A stretch of DNA of 64,000 bases from Piscicola geometra. Its lineage: Eukaryota; Annelida; Clitellata; Hirudinida; Piscicolidae. The translations under genes were made by a program, and so were the position numbers. Under the pieces are notes generated by a model, which saw only the letters and a list, made by a program, of their open reading frames with translations, searched no databases and was not told the DNA's origin. Below, in pieces: positions 15,030 through 31,085 of the stretch. Location of the stretch: positions 16,181,695 through 16,245,694 of the forward strand of contig OX030956.1 in the NCBI GenBank assembly GCA_943735955.1. Reading direction: 5' to 3'. Every line of letters begins with the position of its first letter. The stretch's first letter is position 1.

Positions 15030-18000
15030 TTAAACATGCAATATATGTAAACATGCAATATATGTAAATTTGCAATATATGTGAAAATGCAATATATGTA
15101 AATATGCAATATATGTAAATATGCAATATATGTAAATATGCAATATATTTAAATATGCAATATATGTAAATATGCAATATATGTAAATATGCAATATATG
15201 TAAATATGCAAAATATGTAAATATGCAAAATATGTAAATATGCAATATATGTAAATATGCAATGTATGTAAATATACAATACATCTAAATATGCAATATA
15301 TGTAAATATGCAATATATGTAAATATGCAATATATGTAAATATGCAATATATGTAAATATGCAATATATGTAAATATGCAAAATATGTAAATATGCAATA
15401 TATGTAAATATGCAATATATGTAAATATGCAATATATGTAAGTATGCAATATATGTAAATATGCAATATTTGTAAATATGCAATATAAGTAAATATGCAA
15501 GATATGTAAATATGCAATATATGAATATATGCAATATATGTGAATATGCAATATATGTAAATATGCAATATATGTAAATATGCAATATATGTGAATATGC
15601 AATATATGTAAGTATGCAATATATGTAAATATGCAATATATGTAAATATGCAATATATGTAAATATGCAATATATGTAATTATGCAATATATGTAAACAT
15701 GCAATATATGTAAATATGCAATATATGTAAATATGCAATATATGTAAATATGCAATATATTTAAATATGCAATATATGTAAACATGCAATATATGTAAAT
15801 ATGCAATATATGTAAATATGCAATATATGTAAATATGCAATATATGTAAATATGCAATATATGTAAATATGCAATATATGTAAATATGCAATATATGTAA
15901 ATATGCAATATATGTAAATATGCAAAATATGTAAATATGCAATATATGTAAATATGCAATGTATGTAAATATACAATACATGTAAATATGCAATATATGT
16001 AAATATGCAATATATGTAAATATGCAATATATGTAAATATGCAATATATGTAATATGCAATATATGTAAATATGCAATATATGTAAATATGCAATATATG
16101 TAAATATGCAATATATGTAAATATGCAATATATGTAAACATGCAATATATGTAAATATGCAATATATGTAAATATGCAATATATGTAAATATGCAATATA
16201 TGTAAATATGCAATATATGTAAATATGCAAAATATGTAAATATGCAATATATGTAAATATGCAATGTATGTAAATATACAATACATGTAAATATGCAATA
16301 TATGTAAATATGCAATATATGTAAATATGCAATATATGTAAATATGCAATATATGTAAATATGCAATATATGTAAGTATGCAATATATGTAAATATGCAA
16401 TATTTGTAAATATGCAATATATGTAAATATGCAAGATATGTAAATATGCAATATATGAATATATGCAATATATGTAAATATGCAATATATGTAAATATGC
16501 AATATATGTAAATATGCAATATATGTAAGTATGCAATATATGTAAATATGCAATATATGTAAATATGCAATATATGTAAATATGCAATATATGTAATTAT
16601 GCAATATATGTAAACATGCAATATATGTAAATATGCAATATATGTAAATATGCAATATATGTAAATATGCAATAGTTTTAAATATGCAATATATGTAAAT
16701 ATGCAATATATGTAAATATGCAATATATGTAAATATGCAATATATTTAAACATGCAATATATGTAAACATGCAATATATGTAAATTTGCAATATATGTGA
16801 AAATGCAATATATGTAAATATGCAATATATGTAAATATGCAATATATGTAAATATGCAATATATTTAAATATGCAATATATGTAAATATGCAATATATGT
16901 AAATATGCAGTATATGTAAATATGCAAAATATGTAAATATGCAAAATATGTAAATATGCAATATATGTAAATATGCAATGTATGTAAATATACAATACAT
17001 CTAAATATGCAATATATGTAAATATGCAATATATGTAAATATGCAATATATGTAAATATGCAATATATGTAAATATGCAATATATGTAAATATGCAATAT
17101 ATGTAAATATGCAAAATATGTAAATATGCAATATATGTAAATATGCAATATATGTAAATATGCAATATATGTAAGTATGCAATATATGTAAATATGCAAT
17201 ATTTGTAAATATGCAATATAACTAAATATGCAAGATATGTAAAAATGCAATATATGAATATATGCAATATATGTGAATATGCAATATATGTAAATCCGCA
17301 ATATATGTAAATATGCAATATATGTGAATATGCAATATATGTAAGTATGCAATATATGTAAATATGCAATAGATGTAAATATGCAATATATGTAAATATG
17401 CAATATATGTAATTATGCAATATATGTAAACATGCAATATATGTAAATATGCAATATATGTAAATATGCAATATATGTAAATATGCAATATATTTAAATA
17501 TGCAATATATGTAAACATGCAATATATGTAAATATGCAATATATGTAAATATGCAATATATGTAAATATGCAATATATGTAAATATGCAATATATGTAAA
17601 TATGCAATATATGTAAATATGCAATATATGTAAATATGCAATATATGTAAATATGCAAAATATGTAAATATGCAATATATGTAAATATGCAATGTATGTA
17701 AATATACAATACATGTAAATATGCAATATATGTAAATATGCAATATATGTAAATATGCAATATATGTAAATATGCAATATATGTAAGTATGCAATATATG
17801 TAAATATGCAATATATGTAAATATGCAATATATGTAAATATGCAATATATGTAATTATGCAATATATGTAAACATGCAATATATGTAAATATGCAATATA
17901 TGTAAATATGCAATATATGTAAATATGCAAAATATGTAAATCTGCAATATATGTAAATATGCAATGTATGTAAATATGCAACATATTTAAATATGCAATA

Positions 18001-20383
18001 TATGTAAATATGCAATATATGTAAATCTGCAATATATGTAAATATGCAATATATGTAAATATGCAATATATGAAAATATGCAATATATGTAAATATGCAA
18101 CATATGTAAATATGCAATATATGTAAATATGCAATATATGTAAACATGCAATATATGTAAATATGCAATATATGTAAATATGCAATATATGTAAATATGC
18201 AATATATGTAAGTATGCAATATATGTAAATATGCAATATTTGTAAATATGCAATATAAGTAAATATGCAAGATATGTAAATATGCAATATATGAATATAT
18301 GCAATATATGTGAATATGCAATATATGTAAATATGCAATATATGTAAATATGCAATATATGTGAATATGCAATATATGTAAGTATGCAATATATGTAAAT
18401 ATGCAATATATGTAAATATGCAATATATGTAAATATGCAATATATGTAATTATGCAATATATGTAAACATGCAATATATGTAAATATGAAATATATGTAA
18501 ATATGCAATATATGTAAATATGCAATATATTTAAATATGCAATATATGTAAACATGCAATATATGTAAATATGCAATATATGTAAATATGCAATATATTT
18601 AAATGTGCAATATATGTAAACATGCAATATATGTAAATATGCAATATATGTAAATATGCAATATATGTAAATATGCAATATATGTAAATATGCAATATAT
18701 GTAAATATGCAATATATGTAAATATGCAATATATGTAAATATGCAATATATGTAAATATGCAATATATTTAAACATGCAATATATGTAAACATGCAATAT
18801 ATGTAAATATGCAATATATGTAAATATGCAATATATGTAAATATGCAATATATTTAAATATGCAATATATGTAAATATGCAATATATGTAAATATGCAAT
18901 ATATGTAAATATGCAATATATGTAAATATGCAATATATGTAAATATGCAATATATGTAAATATGCAAAATATGTAAATATGCAATATATGTAAATATGCA
19001 ATATATGTAAATATGCAATACATGTAAGTATGCAATATATGTAAATATGCAATATTTGTAAATATGCAATATAAGTAAATATGCAAGATATGTAAATATG
19101 CAATATATGAATATATGCAATATATGTGAATATGCAATATATGTAAATCCGCAGTATATGTAAATATGCAATATATGTGAATATGCAATATATGTAAGTA
19201 TGCAATATATGTAAATATGCAATATATGTAAATATGCAATATATGTAAATATGCAATATATGTAATTATGCAATATATGTAAACATGCAATATATGTAAA
19301 TATGCAATATATGTAAATATGCAATATATGTAAATATGCAATATATTTAAATATGCAATATATGTAAACATGCAATATATGTAAATATGCAATATATGTA
19401 AATATGCAATATATGTAAATATGCAATATATGTAAATATGCAATATATGTAAATATGCAATATATGTAAATATGCAATATATGTAAATATGCAATATATG
19501 TAAATATGCAAAATATGTAAATATGCAATATATGTAAATATGCAATGTATGTAAATATACAATACATGTAAATATGCAATATATGTAAATATGCAATATA
19601 TGTAAATATGCAATATATGTAAATATGCAATATATGTAAGTATGCAATATATGTAAATATGCAATATATGTAAATATGCAATATATGTAAATATGCAATA
19701 TATGTAATTATGCAATATATGTAAACATGCAATATATGTAAATATGCAATATATGTAAATATGCAATATATGTAAATATGCAAAATATGTAAATATGCAA
19801 TATATGTAAATATGCAATGTATGTAAATATGCAACATATTTAAATATGCAATATATGTAAATATGCAATATATGTAAATCTGCAATATATGTAAATATGC
19901 AATATATGTAAATCTGCAATATATGAAAATATGCAATATATGTAAATATGCAACATATGTAAATATGCAATATATGTAAATATGCAATATATGTAAACAT
20001 GCAATATATGTAAATATGCAATATATGTAAATATGCAATATATGTAAATATGCAATATATGTAAGTATGCAATATATGTAAATATGCAATATTTGTAAAT
20101 ATGCAATATAAGTAAATATGCAAGATATGTAAATATGCAATATATGAATATATGCAATATATGTGAATATGCAATATATGTAAATATGCAATATATGTAA
20201 ATATGCAATATATGTGAATATGCAATATATGTAAGTATGCAATATATGTAAATATGCAATATATGTAAATATGCAATATATGTAAATATGCAATATATGT
20301 AATTATGCAATATATGTAAACATGCAATATATGTAAATATGAAATATATGTAAATATGCAATATATGTAAATATGCAATATAT
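15030..20383. repeat. HOR block, 1,717- and 1,853-bp units
   Basis: The segment starting near 15030 recurs near 16746, an offset of 1,716 bp. That is 101 monomers minus one base, and the missing base is in the 16-bp monomer at 16042-16057 (gtaatatg). From 17001 the offset becomes 1,853 bp (109 x 17): 17001-18530 aligns with 18854-20383. The double variant taaatccgc shows this, with its first C at 17296 and 19149, and occurs once more at 22600. The copies differ by scattered substitutions. Unit length changes by whole monomers while order is kept. Confidence 0.7.
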
Positions 20384-23300
20384 TTAAATATGCAATATAT
20401 GTAAACATGCAATATATGTAAATATGCAATATATGTAAATATGCAATATATGTAAATATGCAATATATGTAAATATGCAATATATGTAAATATGCAATAT
20501 ATGTAAATATGCAATATATGTAAATATGCAATATATGTAAATATGCAAAATATGTAAATATGCAATATATGTAAATATGCAATGTATGTAAATATACAAT
20601 ACATGTAAATATGCAATATATGTAAATATGCAATATATGTAAATATGCAATATATGTAAATATGCAATATATGTAAGTATGCAATATATGTAAATATGCA
20701 ATATATGTAAATATGCAATATATGTAAATATGCAATATATGTAATTATGCAATATATGTAAACATGCAATATATGTAAATATGCAATATATGTAAATATG
20801 CAATATATGTAAATATGCAATATATGTAAATATGCAATATATGTAAATATGCAATATATGTAAATATGCAAAATATGTAAATATGCAATATATGTAAATA
20901 TGCAATGTATGTAAATATACAATACATGTGAATATGCAATATATGTAAATATGCAATATATGTAAATATGCAATATATGTAAATATGCAATATATGTAAG
21001 TATGCAATATATGTAAATATGCAATATATGTAAATATGCAATATATGTAAATATGCAATATATGTAATTATGCAATATATGTAAACATGCAATATATGTA
21101 AATATGCAATATATGTAAATATGCAATATATGTAAATATGCAATATATGTAAATATGCAATATATGTAAATATGCAAAATATGTAAATATGCAATATATG
21201 TAAATATGCAATGTATGTAAATATACAATACATGTAAATATGCAATATATGTAAATATGCAATATATGTAAATATGCAATATATGTAAATATGCAATATA
21301 TGTAAATATGCAATGTATGTAAGTATGCAATATATGTAAATATGCAATATTTGTAAATATGCAATATATGTAAATATGCAATATATGTAAATATGCAATA
21401 TATGTAAATATGCAATATATGTAAATATGCAATATATGTGAATATGCAATATATGTAAGTATGCAATATTTGTAAATATGCAATATATGTAAATATGCAA
21501 GATATGTAATTATGCAATATATGTAAACATGCAATATATGTAAATATGCAATATATGTAAATATGCAATATATTTAAATATGCAATATATGTAAACATGC
21601 AATATATGTAAATATGCAATATATGTAAACATGCAATATATGTAAATATGCAATATATGTAAATATGCAATATATGTAAATATGCAATATATGTAAATAT
21701 GCAATATATGTAAATATGCAATATATGTAAACATGCAATATATGTAAATATGCAATATATGTAAATATGCAATATATGTAAATATGCAATATATGTAAAT
21801 ATGCAATATATGTAAATATGCAAAATATGTAAATATGCAATATATGTAAATATGCAATGTATGTAAATATACAATACATGTAAATATGCAATATATGTAA
21901 ATATGCAATATATGTAAATATGCAATATATGTAAATATGCAATATATGTAAATATGCAATATATGTAAGTATGCAATATATGTAAATATGCAATATTTGT
22001 AAATATGCAATATATGTAAATATGCAAGATATGTAAATATGCAATATATGAATATATGCAATATATGTAAATATGCAATATATGTAAATATGCAATATAT
22101 GTAAATATGCAATATATGTAAGTATGCAATATATGTAAATATGCAATATATGTAAATATGCAATATATGTAAATATGCAATATATGTAATTATGCAATAT
22201 ATGTAAACATGCAATATATGTAAATATGCAATATATGTAAATAGGCAATATATGTAAATATGCAATATATTTAAATATGCAATATATGTAAATATGCAAT
22301 ATATGTAAATATGCAATATATGTAAATATGCAATATATGTAAATATGCAATATATGTAAATATGCAATATATGTAAATATGCAATATATGTAAATATGCA
22401 ATATATGTAAATATGCAAAATATGTAAATATGCAATATATGTAAATATGCAATATATGTAAATATGCAATATATGTAAGTATGCAATATATGTAAATATG
22501 CAATATTTGTAAATATGCAATATAAGTAAATATGCAAGATATGTAAATATGCAATATATGAATATATGCAATATATGTGAATATGCAATATATGTAAATC
22601 CGCAATATATGTAAATATGCAATATATGTGAATATGCAATATATGTAAGTATGCAATATATGTAAATATGCAATATATGTAAATATGCAATATATGTAAA
22701 TATGCAATATATGTAATTATGCAATATATGTAAACATGCAATATATGTAAATATGCAATATATGTAAATATGCAATATATGTAAATATGCAATATATTTA
22801 AATATGCAATATATGTAAACATGCAATATATGTAAATATGCAATATATGTAAATATGCAATATATGTAAATATGCAATATATGTAAATATGCAATATATG
22901 TAAATATGCAATATATGTAAATATGCAATATATGTAAATATGCAATATATGTAAATATGCAAAATATGTAAATATGCAATATATGTAAATATGCAATGTA
23001 TGTAAATATACAATACATGTAAATATGCAATATATGTAAATATGCAATATATGTAAATATGCAATATATGTAAATATGCAATATATGTAAGTATGCAATA
23101 TATGTAAATATGCAATATATGTAAATATGCAATATATGTAAATATGCAATATATGTAATTATGCAATATATGTAAACATGCAATATATGTAAATATGCAA
23201 TATATGTAAATATGCAATATATTTAAATATGCAATATATGTAAACATGCAATATATGTAAATATGCAATATATGTAAATATGCAATATATGTAAATATGC

Positions 23301-24611
23301 AATATATGTAAATATGCAATATATGTAAATATGCAATATATGTAAATATGCAATATATGTAAATATGCAATATATGTAAATATGCAAAATATGTAAATAT
23401 GCAATATATGTAAATATGCAGTGTATGTAAATATACAATACATGTAAATATGCAATATATGTAAATATGCAATATATGTAAATATGCAATATATGTAAAT
23501 ATGCAATATATGTAAGTATGCAATATATGTAAATATGCAATATATGTAAATATGCAATATATGTAAATATGCAATATATGTAATTATGCAATATATGTAA
23601 ACATGCAATATATGTAAATATGCAATATATGTAAATATGCAATATATGTAAATATGCAAAATATGTAAATATGCAATATATGTAAATATGCAATGTATGT
23701 AAATATGCAACATATTTAAATATGCAATATATGTAAATATGCAATATATGTAAATCTGCAATATATGTAAATATGCAATATATGTAAATATGCAATATAT
23801 GAAAATATGCAATATATGTAAATATGCAACATATGTAAATATGCAATATATGTAAATATGCAATATATGTAAACATGCAATATATGTAAATATGCAATAT
23901 ATGTAAATATGCAATATATGTAAATATGCAATATATGTAAGTATGCAATATATGTAAATATGCAATATTTGTAAATATGCAATATAAGTAAATATGCAAG
24001 ATATGTAAATATGCAATATATGAATATATGCAATATATGTGAATATGCAATATATGTAAATATGCAATATATGTAAATATGCAATATATGTGAATATGCA
24101 ATATATGTAAGTATGCAATATATGTAAATATGCAATATATGTAAATATGCAATATATGTAAATATGCAATATATGTAATTATGCAATATATGTAAACATG
24201 CAATATATGTAAATATGCAATATATGTAAATATGCAATATATGTAAATATGCAATATATTTAAATATGCAATATATGTAAACATGCAATATATGTAAATA
24301 TGCAATATATGTAAATATGCAATATATGTAAATATGCAATATATGTAAATATGCAATATATGTAAATATGCAATATATGTAAATATGCAATATATGTAAA
24401 TATGCAATATATGTAAATATGCAAAATATGTAAATATGCAATATATGTAAATATGCAATGTATGTAAATATACAATACATGTAAATATGCAATATATGTA
24501 AATATGCAATATATGTAAATATGCAATATATGTAAATATGCAATATATGTAAGTATGCAATATATGTAAATATGCAATATATGTAAATATGCAATATATG
24601 TAAATATGCAA
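19347..24611. repeat. HOR recurrence at 3,876 bp
   Basis: The segment 19347-20735 matches 23223-24611 at an offset of 3,876 bp (228 x 17) with only a few substitutions over about 1.39 kb. The rare gcaacatatttaaatatg junction is at about 19.83 kb and again at about 23.71 kb. The intervening 20.7-23.2 kb uses the same variant set in other spacings, including many near-consensus monomers. This overlaps the end of the 1,853-bp block, so several unit lengths are interleaved here. Confidence 0.65.
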
Positions 24612-27239
24612 TATATGTAATTATGCAATATATGTAAACATGCAATATATGTAAATATGCAATATATGTAAATATGCAATATATGTAAATATGCAATATA
24701 TGTAAATATGCAATATATGTAAATATGCAAAATATGTAAATATGCAATATATGTAAATATGCAATGTATGTAAATATACAATACATGTAAATATGCAATA
24801 TATGTAAATATGCAATATATGTAAATATGCAATATATGTAAATATGCAATATATGTAAATATGCAATATATGTAAGTATGCAATATATGTAAATATGCAA
24901 TATTTGTAAATATGCAAAATATGTAAATATGCAATATATGTAAATATGCAATATATGTAAATATGCAATATATGTAAATATGCAATATATGTGAATATGC
25001 AATATATGTAAGTATGCAATATATGTAAATATGCAATATATGTAAATATGCAATATATGTAAATATGCAATATATGTAATTATGCAATATATGTAAACAT
25101 GCAATATATGTAAATATGCAATATATGTAAATATGCAATATATGTAAATATGCAATATATTTAAATATGCAATATATGTAAACATGCAATATATGTGAAT
25201 ATGCAATATATGTAAAGATGCAATATATGTAAATATGCAATATATGTAAATATGCAATTTATGTAAATATGCAATATATTTAAATATGCAATATATGTAA
25301 ATATGCAATATATGTAAATCTGCAATATATGTAAATATGCAATATATGTAAATCTGCAATATATGTAAATATGCAATATATGTAAATATGCAATATATGT
25401 AAATATGCAATATATGTAAATATGCAATATATGTAAATATGCAAAATATGTAAATATGCAATATATGTAAATATGCAATGTATGTAAATATACAAAACAT
25501 GTAAATATGCAATATATGTAAATATGCAATATATGTAAATATGCAATATATGTAATTATGCAATACATGTAAATATGCAATATATGTAAGTATGCAATAT
25601 ATGTAAATATGCAATATTTGTAAATATGCAATATTTGTAAATATGCAATATATGTAAATATGCAAGATATGTAAATATGCAATATATGAATATATGCAAT
25701 ATATGTAAATATGCAATATATGTAAATATGCAATATATGTGAATATGCAATATATGTAAGTATGCAATATATGTAAATATGCAATATATGTAAATATGCA
25801 ATATATGTAAATATGCAATATATGTAATTATGCAATATATGTAAACATGCAATATATGTAAATATGCAATATATGTAAATATGCAATATATGTAAATATG
25901 CAATATATTTAAATATGCAATATATGTAAACATGCAATATATGTAAATATGCAATATATGTAAATATGCAATATATGTAAATATGCAATATATGTAAATA
26001 TGCAATATATGTAAATATGCAATATATGTAAATATGCAATATATGTAAATATGCAAAATATGTAACTATGCAATATATGTAAATATGCAATGTATGTAAA
26101 TATACAATAAATGTAAATATGCAATATATGTAAATATGCAATATATGTAAATATGCAATATATGTAAATATGCAATATATGTAAATATGCAATATATGTA
26201 AATATGCAATATATGTAAATATGCAAAATATGTAAATATGCAATATATGTAAATATGCAATATATGTAAATATGCAATATATGTAAGTATGCAATATATG
26301 TAAATATGCAATATTTGTAAATATGCAATATATGTAAATATGCAAGATATGTAAATATGCAATATATGAATATATGCAATGTATGTAAATATGCAATATA
26401 TGTAAATAGGCAATATATGTAAATATGCAATATATGTGAATATGCAATATATGTAAGTATGCATTATATGTAAATATGCAATATATGTAAATATGCAATA
26501 TATGTAAATATGCAATATATGTAATTATGCAATATATGTAAACATGCAATATATGTAAATATGCAATATATGTAAATATGCAATATATGTAAATATGCAA
26601 TATATTTAAATATGCAATAAATGTAAACATGCAATATATGTAAATATGCAATATATGTAAATATGCAATATATGTGAATATGCAATATATGTAAATATGC
26701 AATATATGTAAATATGCAATATATGTAAATATGCAATATATGTAAATATGCAATATATGTAAATATGCAAAATATGTAAATATGCAATATATGTAAAGAT
26801 GCAATGTATGTAAATATACAATACATGTAAATATGCAATATATGTAAATATGCAATATATGTAAATATGCAATATATGTAAATATGCAATATATGTAAGT
26901 ATGTAATATATGTAAATATGCATTATATGTAAATATGCAATATATGTAAATATGCAATACATGTAATTATGCAATATATGTAAACATGCAATATATGTAA
27001 ATATGCAATATATGTAAATATGCAATATATGTAAATATGCAATATAATTAAATATGCAATATATGTAAATATGCAATATATGTAAATATGCAATATATGT
27101 AAATATGCAAAATATGTAAATATGCAATATATGTAAATATGCAATGTATGTAAATATACAATACATGTAAATATGCAAGATATGTAAATATGCAATATAT
27201 GAATATATGCAATATATGTAAATATGCAATATATGTAAA
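24612..27239. repeat. 17-bp satellite, mixed-order segment
   Basis: This is ordinary 17-mer array between two HOR blocks. It carries the usual variants (gtaattatg/gtaaacatg pairs, the caatgtatg/tacaatacatg pair, gtaagtatg, caatatttg, caagatatg). I found no clean long period in it. A caatataattaaatatg monomer (17 bp) at about 27,043 looks like a possible relative of the 18-bp monomers that start at 27,958. No gene is seen. Confidence 0.8.
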
Positions 27240-29162
27240 TATGCAATATATGTAAATATGCAATATATGTAATTATGCAATATATGTAAACATGCAATAT
27301 ATGTAAATATGCAATATATGTAAATATGCAATATATGTGAATATGCAATATATTTAAATATGCAATATATGTAAACATGCAATATATGTGAATATGCAAT
27401 ATATGTAAATATGCAATATATGTAAATATGCAATATATGTAAATATGCAATATATGTAAATATGCAATATATTTAAATATGCAATATATGTAAATATGCA
27501 ATTTATGTAAATCTGCAATATATGTAAATATGCAATATATGTAAATATGCAATATATGAAAATATGCAATATATGTGAATATGCAACATATGTAAAGATG
27601 CAATATATGTAAATATGCAATATATGTAAACATGCAATATATGTAAATATGCAAAATATGTAAATATGCAATATATGTAAATATGCAATATATGTAAATA
27701 TGCAATATATGTAAATATGCAATATATTTAAATATGCAATATATATAAATATGCAATATATGAAAAACTGCAATATATGTAAATATGCAATATATGTAAA
27801 TATGCAATATATGAAAATATGCAATATATGTAAATATGCAACATATGTAAATATGCAATATATGTAAATAGGTAATATATGTAAATATGCAATATATGTA
27901 AATATGCAATATATGTAAATATGCAATATATGTAAATATGCAATGTGTGTAAATATGCAATAGAACTTAAATATGCAATATATGTAAATATGCAATATAT
28001 GTAATTATGCAATATATGTAAACATGCAATATATGTAAATATGCAATATATGTAAATATGCAATATATGTAAATATGCAATATATTTAAATATGCAATAT
28101 ATGTAAACATGCAATATATGTAAATATGCAATATATGTAAATATGCAATATATGTAAATATGCAATATATGTAAATATGCAATATATGTAAATATGCAAT
28201 ATATGTAAATATGCAATATATGTAAATATGCAATATATGTAAATATGCAATATATGTAAATATGCAATATATGTAAATATGCAAAATATGTAAATATGCA
28301 ATATATGTAAATATGCAATGTATGTAAATATACAATACATGTAAATATGCAATATATGTAAATATGCAATATATGTAAATATGCAATATATGTAAATATG
28401 CAATATATGTAAATATGCAATATATGTAAATATGCAATATATGTAAATATGCAATATATGTAAATATGCAATATATGTAAATAGGCAATATATGTAAATA
28501 TGCAATATATGTAAATATGCAATATATGTAAATATGCAATATATGTAAATATGCAATGTGTGTAAATATGCAATAGAACTTAAATATGCAATATATGTAA
28601 ATATGCAATATATGTAATTATGCAATATATGTAAACATGCAATATATGTAAATATGCAATATATGTAAATATGCAATATATGTAAATATGCAATATATTT
28701 AAATATGCAATATATGTAAACATGCAATATATGTAAATATGCAATATATGTAAATATGCAATATATGTAAATATGCAATATATGTAAATATGCAATATAT
28801 GTAAATATGCAATATATGTAAATATGCAATATATGTAAATATGCAATATATGTAAATATGCAATATATGTAAATATGCAATATATGTAAATATGCAATAT
28901 ATGTAAATATGCAAAATATGTAAATATGCAATATATGTAAATATGCAAAATATGTAAATATGCAATATATGTAAATATGCAATATATGTAAATATGCAAT
29001 ATATGTAAGTATGCAATATATGTAAATATGCAATATATGTAAATATGCAATATATGTAAATATGCAATATATGTAAATATGCAATATATGTAAATATGCA
29101 ATATATGTAAATATGCAAAATATGTAAATATGCAATATATGTAAATATGCAATATATGTAAA
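27240..29162. repeat. HOR unit, 1,923 bp, copy 1
   Basis: This is the first of two tandem 1,923-bp units (113 x 17 plus 2). The extra 2 bp come from two 18-bp monomers, caatagaacttaaatatg, at 27958-27975 and 28571-28588, each preceded by caatgtgtg. A distinctive atgaaaaactg monomer ends at 27,770 and recurs at 29,693, giving the offset exactly. Borders are approximate because flanking monomers are near consensus. I saw no difference from copy 2 in the segments compared. Confidence 0.8.
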
Positions 29163-31085
29163 TATGCAATATATGTAAATATGCAATATATGTAATTATG
29201 CAATATATGTAAACATGCAATATATGTAAATATGCAATATATGTAAATATGCAATATATGTGAATATGCAATATATTTAAATATGCAATATATGTAAACA
29301 TGCAATATATGTGAATATGCAATATATGTAAATATGCAATATATGTAAATATGCAATATATGTAAATATGCAATATATGTAAATATGCAATATATTTAAA
29401 TATGCAATATATGTAAATATGCAATTTATGTAAATCTGCAATATATGTAAATATGCAATATATGTAAATATGCAATATATGAAAATATGCAATATATGTG
29501 AATATGCAACATATGTAAAGATGCAATATATGTAAATATGCAATATATGTAAACATGCAATATATGTAAATATGCAAAATATGTAAATATGCAATATATG
29601 TAAATATGCAATATATGTAAATATGCAATATATGTAAATATGCAATATATTTAAATATGCAATATATATAAATATGCAATATATGAAAAACTGCAATATA
29701 TGTAAATATGCAATATATGTAAATATGCAATATATGAAAATATGCAATATATGTAAATATGCAACATATGTAAATATGCAATATATGTAAATAGGTAATA
29801 TATGTAAATATGCAATATATGTAAATATGCAATATATGTAAATATGCAATATATGTAAATATGCAATGTGTGTAAATATGCAATAGAACTTAAATATGCA
29901 ATATATGTAAATATGCAATATATGTAATTATGCAATATATGTAAACATGCAATATATGTAAATATGCAATATATGTAAATATGCAATATATGTAAATATG
30001 CAATATATTTAAATATGCAATATATGTAAACATGCAATATATGTAAATATGCAATATATGTAAATATGCAATATATGTAAATATGCAATATATGTAAATA
30101 TGCAATATATGTAAATATGCAATATATGTAAATATGCAATATATGTAAATATGCAATATATGTAAATATGCAATATATGTAAATATGCAATATATGTAAA
30201 TATGCAAAATATGTAAATATGCAATATATGTAAATATGCAATGTATGTAAATATACAATACATGTAAATATGCAATATATGTAAATATGCAATATATGTA
30301 AATATGCAATATATGTAAATATGCAATATATGTAAATATGCAATATATGTAAATATGCAATATATGTAAATATGCAATATATGTAAATATGCAATATATG
30401 TAAATAGGCAATATATGTAAATATGCAATATATGTAAATATGCAATATATGTAAATATGCAATATATGTAAATATGCAATGTGTGTAAATATGCAATAGA
30501 ACTTAAATATGCAATATATGTAAATATGCAATATATGTAATTATGCAATATATGTAAACATGCAATATATGTAAATATGCAATATATGTAAATATGCAAT
30601 ATATGTAAATATGCAATATATTTAAATATGCAATATATGTAAACATGCAATATATGTAAATATGCAATATATGTAAATATGCAATATATGTAAATATGCA
30701 ATATATGTAAATATGCAATATATGTAAATATGCAATATATGTAAATATGCAATATATGTAAATATGCAATATATGTAAATATGCAATATATGTAAATATG
30801 CAATATATGTAAATATGCAATATATGTAAATATGCAAAATATGTAAATATGCAATATATGTAAATATGCAAAATATGTAAATATGCAATATATGTAAATA
30901 TGCAATATATGTAAATATGCAATATATGTAAGTATGCAATATATGTAAATATGCAATATATGTAAATATGCAATATATGTAAATATGCAATATATGTAAA
31001 TATGCAATATATGTAAATATGCAATATATGTAAATATGCAAAATATGTAAATATGCAATATATGTAAATATGCAATATATGTAAA
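29163..31085. repeat. HOR unit, 1,923 bp, copy 2
   Basis: This is the second tandem copy. Its 18-bp monomers are at 29881-29898 and 30494-30511, both exactly 1,923 bp after those of copy 1. Apparent perfect identity of two adjacent 1.9-kb units implies very recent amplification, or possibly an assembly duplication. The array after it (31.1-33.3 kb) returns to the gtaagtatg / caatatttg / caagatatg variant set typical of the first 27 kb. Confidence 0.8.
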
